Of a stretch of 16,241 bases of DNA, positions 14,781 to 16,241 are shown piece after piece (position 1 is the first letter of the stretch; each line of letters opens with the position of its first letter). Under the pieces are notes generated by a model. That model was not told the origin of the DNA, did not search any database, and was given only the letters and a program-made list of their open reading frames with translations. The translations under genes were made by a program, and so were the position numbers. Source of the stretch: Arcticibacterium sp051269965 (GTDB lineage Bacteria > Bacteroidota > Bacteroidia > Cytophagales > Spirosomataceae); contig JBNMFK010000053.1 in NCBI GenBank assembly GCA_051269965.1, positions 1-16,241 on the forward strand, written 5' to 3'.

Positions 14781-16241
14781 ATGAATAAAATACTAAAGGT
14801 ACATCCAGACGATAATGTTATTGTGGCTTTAAAAGATTTAGCAAAGGGTGAAACTTGTTCGTTAAATGGCGAAGAATATGTGATCACGGAAGCCGTTTCT
14901 GCAAAGCATAAATTTGTACAGGAGGACATAGAAATTGGAGGTGATATAAAAATGTATGGCGTCTTGGTGGGTAAAGCTCAGACGGCACTGCCAAAAGGAA
15001 GTCCGATAACCACTTCAAATGTAAAACACGCTACCAACCCATTAGAAATTAGGACTACAAATTATCAATGGACGCCTCCGGACGTTTCTGCATACGCAGA
15101 TAAAACTTTTCAAGGTTTCTTAAGAAACGATGGGCAAGCGGGTACAGCCAATTATTGGCTAGTAGTTCCTCTAGTTTTTTGTGAGAATAGAAACATTATG
15201 ATACTCAAAGAGGCTTTAAATAAAGCTCTGGGTTATGAGTCGAAGTCGCCCTATCAAACTGCCGTGGAGCAATTTGTGGAGGTAATTGCCACGGGAAAGG
15301 GAGACCAAATAATGGACTTGGACTTTCCGGTATTAAGTAAGAAAAAACCTTCGTCAAAACTCTTTCCTAATGTAGACGGAATAAAATTTATAACACACCA
15401 GTCTGGCTGTGGAGGAACTCGTCAAGATTCTCAAAGCCTGTGTGGGCTCATAGCGGGATACATCACACATCCTAATGTGGCTGGTGCTACTATTTTAAGT
15501 TTAGGCTGCCAAAATGCAGAGGAGTCTACATTGATGGAGGAAATAAATAAGCGTTCAGCCGATTTTGACAAACCTTTATTTATTCTAAATCATCAAACCA
15601 TTGGAACAGAGAAGAATGTCATTGAGGCAGGGATAAAAAATACTTTAATGGGTTTAAGTGAAGCCAATAAACTAACAAGGATTCCAGTTCCGCTATCAAA
15701 ACTTTGTGTTGGCTTAGAGTGTGGTGGTTCAGATGGCTTTTCAGGAATTTCTGCGAATCCTACTTTGGGATACTTTTCTGATATGCTCACGGCTCTCAAA
15801 GCTTCCGTTATTTTATCCGAATTTCCAGAACTCTGTGGTGTGGAACAAGAATTAGTGGATAGATGCGTGGATATAGAAACCGCAAAAAAGTTTGCTTCCC
15901 TCATGGATTTGTATAGTAAAAGTGCCGTAAATGCGGGTTCGGGTTTTGATATGAATCCTTCTCCGGGAAACATAAAAGATGGTCTCATTACGGATGCTAT
16001 AAAATCAGCCGGGGCGGCAAAAAAGGGAGGGACGTCTCCAGTGGTGGCAGTGTTAGATTACCCTGAAAAAGTAACCAAGCCAGGTTTAAATTTACTTTGT
16101 ACTCCAGGAAATGATGTGGAGTCTACTACAGCAGAAGTGGGTTCGGGAGCAAACATGGTACTTTTCACTACAGGTTTGGGAACACCAACAGGAAATCCAA
16201 TTGCTCCCGTTCTCAAGGTTTCTAGCAATACTATCTTGTTT
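14781..16241 (+). CDS. UxaA/altronate dehydratase family protein (3' end beyond window)
   Basis: The frame is open for 487 codons to the last base of the window, so the C-terminus is missing; the family usually runs to about 540 residues in Bacteroidota. Residues about 1-90 form the SAF-like N-terminal domain (LKVHPDDNVIVALKDL, KMYGVLVGKAQTAL). The main domain shows GFLRNDGQAGTANYW, the metal-site segment THQSGCGGTRQD (His206, Cys210), LSLGCQN and LECGGSDGFSGISANP, typical of UxaA/GarD dehydratases. These enzymes dehydrate sugar acids (altronate, galactarate and relatives) to 2-keto-3-deoxy acids. After a RhaM/FucM-type mutarotase and a sulfatase, the likely substrate is an aldonate of a deoxyhexose, such as L-fuconate; this is inference. 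The ATG at 14781 follows the sulfatase stop by 9 bp, so it is co-transcribed. Confidence 0.88.
   Translation, partial: MNKILKVHPDDNVIVALKDLAKGETCSLNGEEYVITEAVSAKHKFVQEDIEIGGDIKMYGVLVGKAQTALPKGSPITTSNVKHATNPLEIRTTNYQWTPPDVSAYADKTFQGFLRNDGQAGTANYWLVVPLVFCENRNIMILKEALNKALGYESKSPYQTAVEQFVEVIATGKGDQIMDLDFPVLSKKKPSSKLFPNVDGIKFITHQSGCGGTRQDSQSLCGLIAGYITHPNVAGATILSLGCQNAEESTLMEEINKRSADFDKPLFILNHQTIGTEKNVIEAGIKNTLMGLSEANKLTRIPVPLSKLCVGLECGGSDGFSGISANPTLGYFSDMLTALKASVILSEFPELCGVEQELVDRCVDIETAKKFASLMDLYSKSAVNAGSGFDMNPSPGNIKDGLITDAIKSAGAAKKGGTSPVVAVLDYPEKVTKPGLNLLCTPGNDVESTTAEVGSGANMVLFTTGLGTPTGNPIAPVLKVSSNTILF

Overview
The window looks like a chromosomal segment of a Bacteroidota member, plausibly a marine Cytophagales/Flavobacteriia-type polysaccharide degrader. 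This rests on AT-rich DNA, lipoprotein sulfatases, a DUF4382-type lipoprotein, bifunctional RhaD/dehydrogenase and RhaI-type isomerase proteins of the Bacteroidota kind, and two intergenic matches to the Bacteroidota -7 promoter element TAnnTTTG. No rRNA, tRNA, CRISPR array or intact mobile element was seen.

Region 1 (about 1-669) has no intact gene. It carries the minus-strand relic of a GntR-family regulator (310-537), divergent from the rhamnose operon, and a 7-bp palindrome just before the likely start of the first rhamnose gene.

Region 2 (670-8137, plus strand) is a tightly packed operon that takes L-rhamnose to central metabolism: a fused rhamnulose-1-phosphate aldolase/lactaldehyde dehydrogenase, a RhaI-type rhamnose isomerase, an FGGY rhamnulokinase, an FMN-dependent L-lactate dehydrogenase that would turn the L-lactate product into pyruvate, and an NCS1-type permease in the position where a sugar importer is expected.

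Region 3 (8138-11813, minus strand) holds an unrecognised frameshifted relic, a DUF4382-like lipoprotein with a strong 3' hairpin terminator, and an intact lipoprotein sulfatase with a CTASR formylglycine site.

Region 4 (about 11814-16241, plus strand) starts with a Bacteroidota-type promoter candidate and the wreck of another sulfatase. Then follow, with gaps of only a few bases, a RhaM/FucM-type mutarotase, a second intact lipoprotein sulfatase (CTPTR site) and a UxaA-family dehydratase cut by the window edge. Together the regions suggest desulfation of a sulfated deoxyhexose-containing polymer (ulvan- or fucan-like; the substrate is inference) coupled to two sugar routes: a phosphorylated one (region 2) and probably an oxidative sugar-acid one (region 4). 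The decayed regulator and decayed sulfatase show that the locus has been remodelled.
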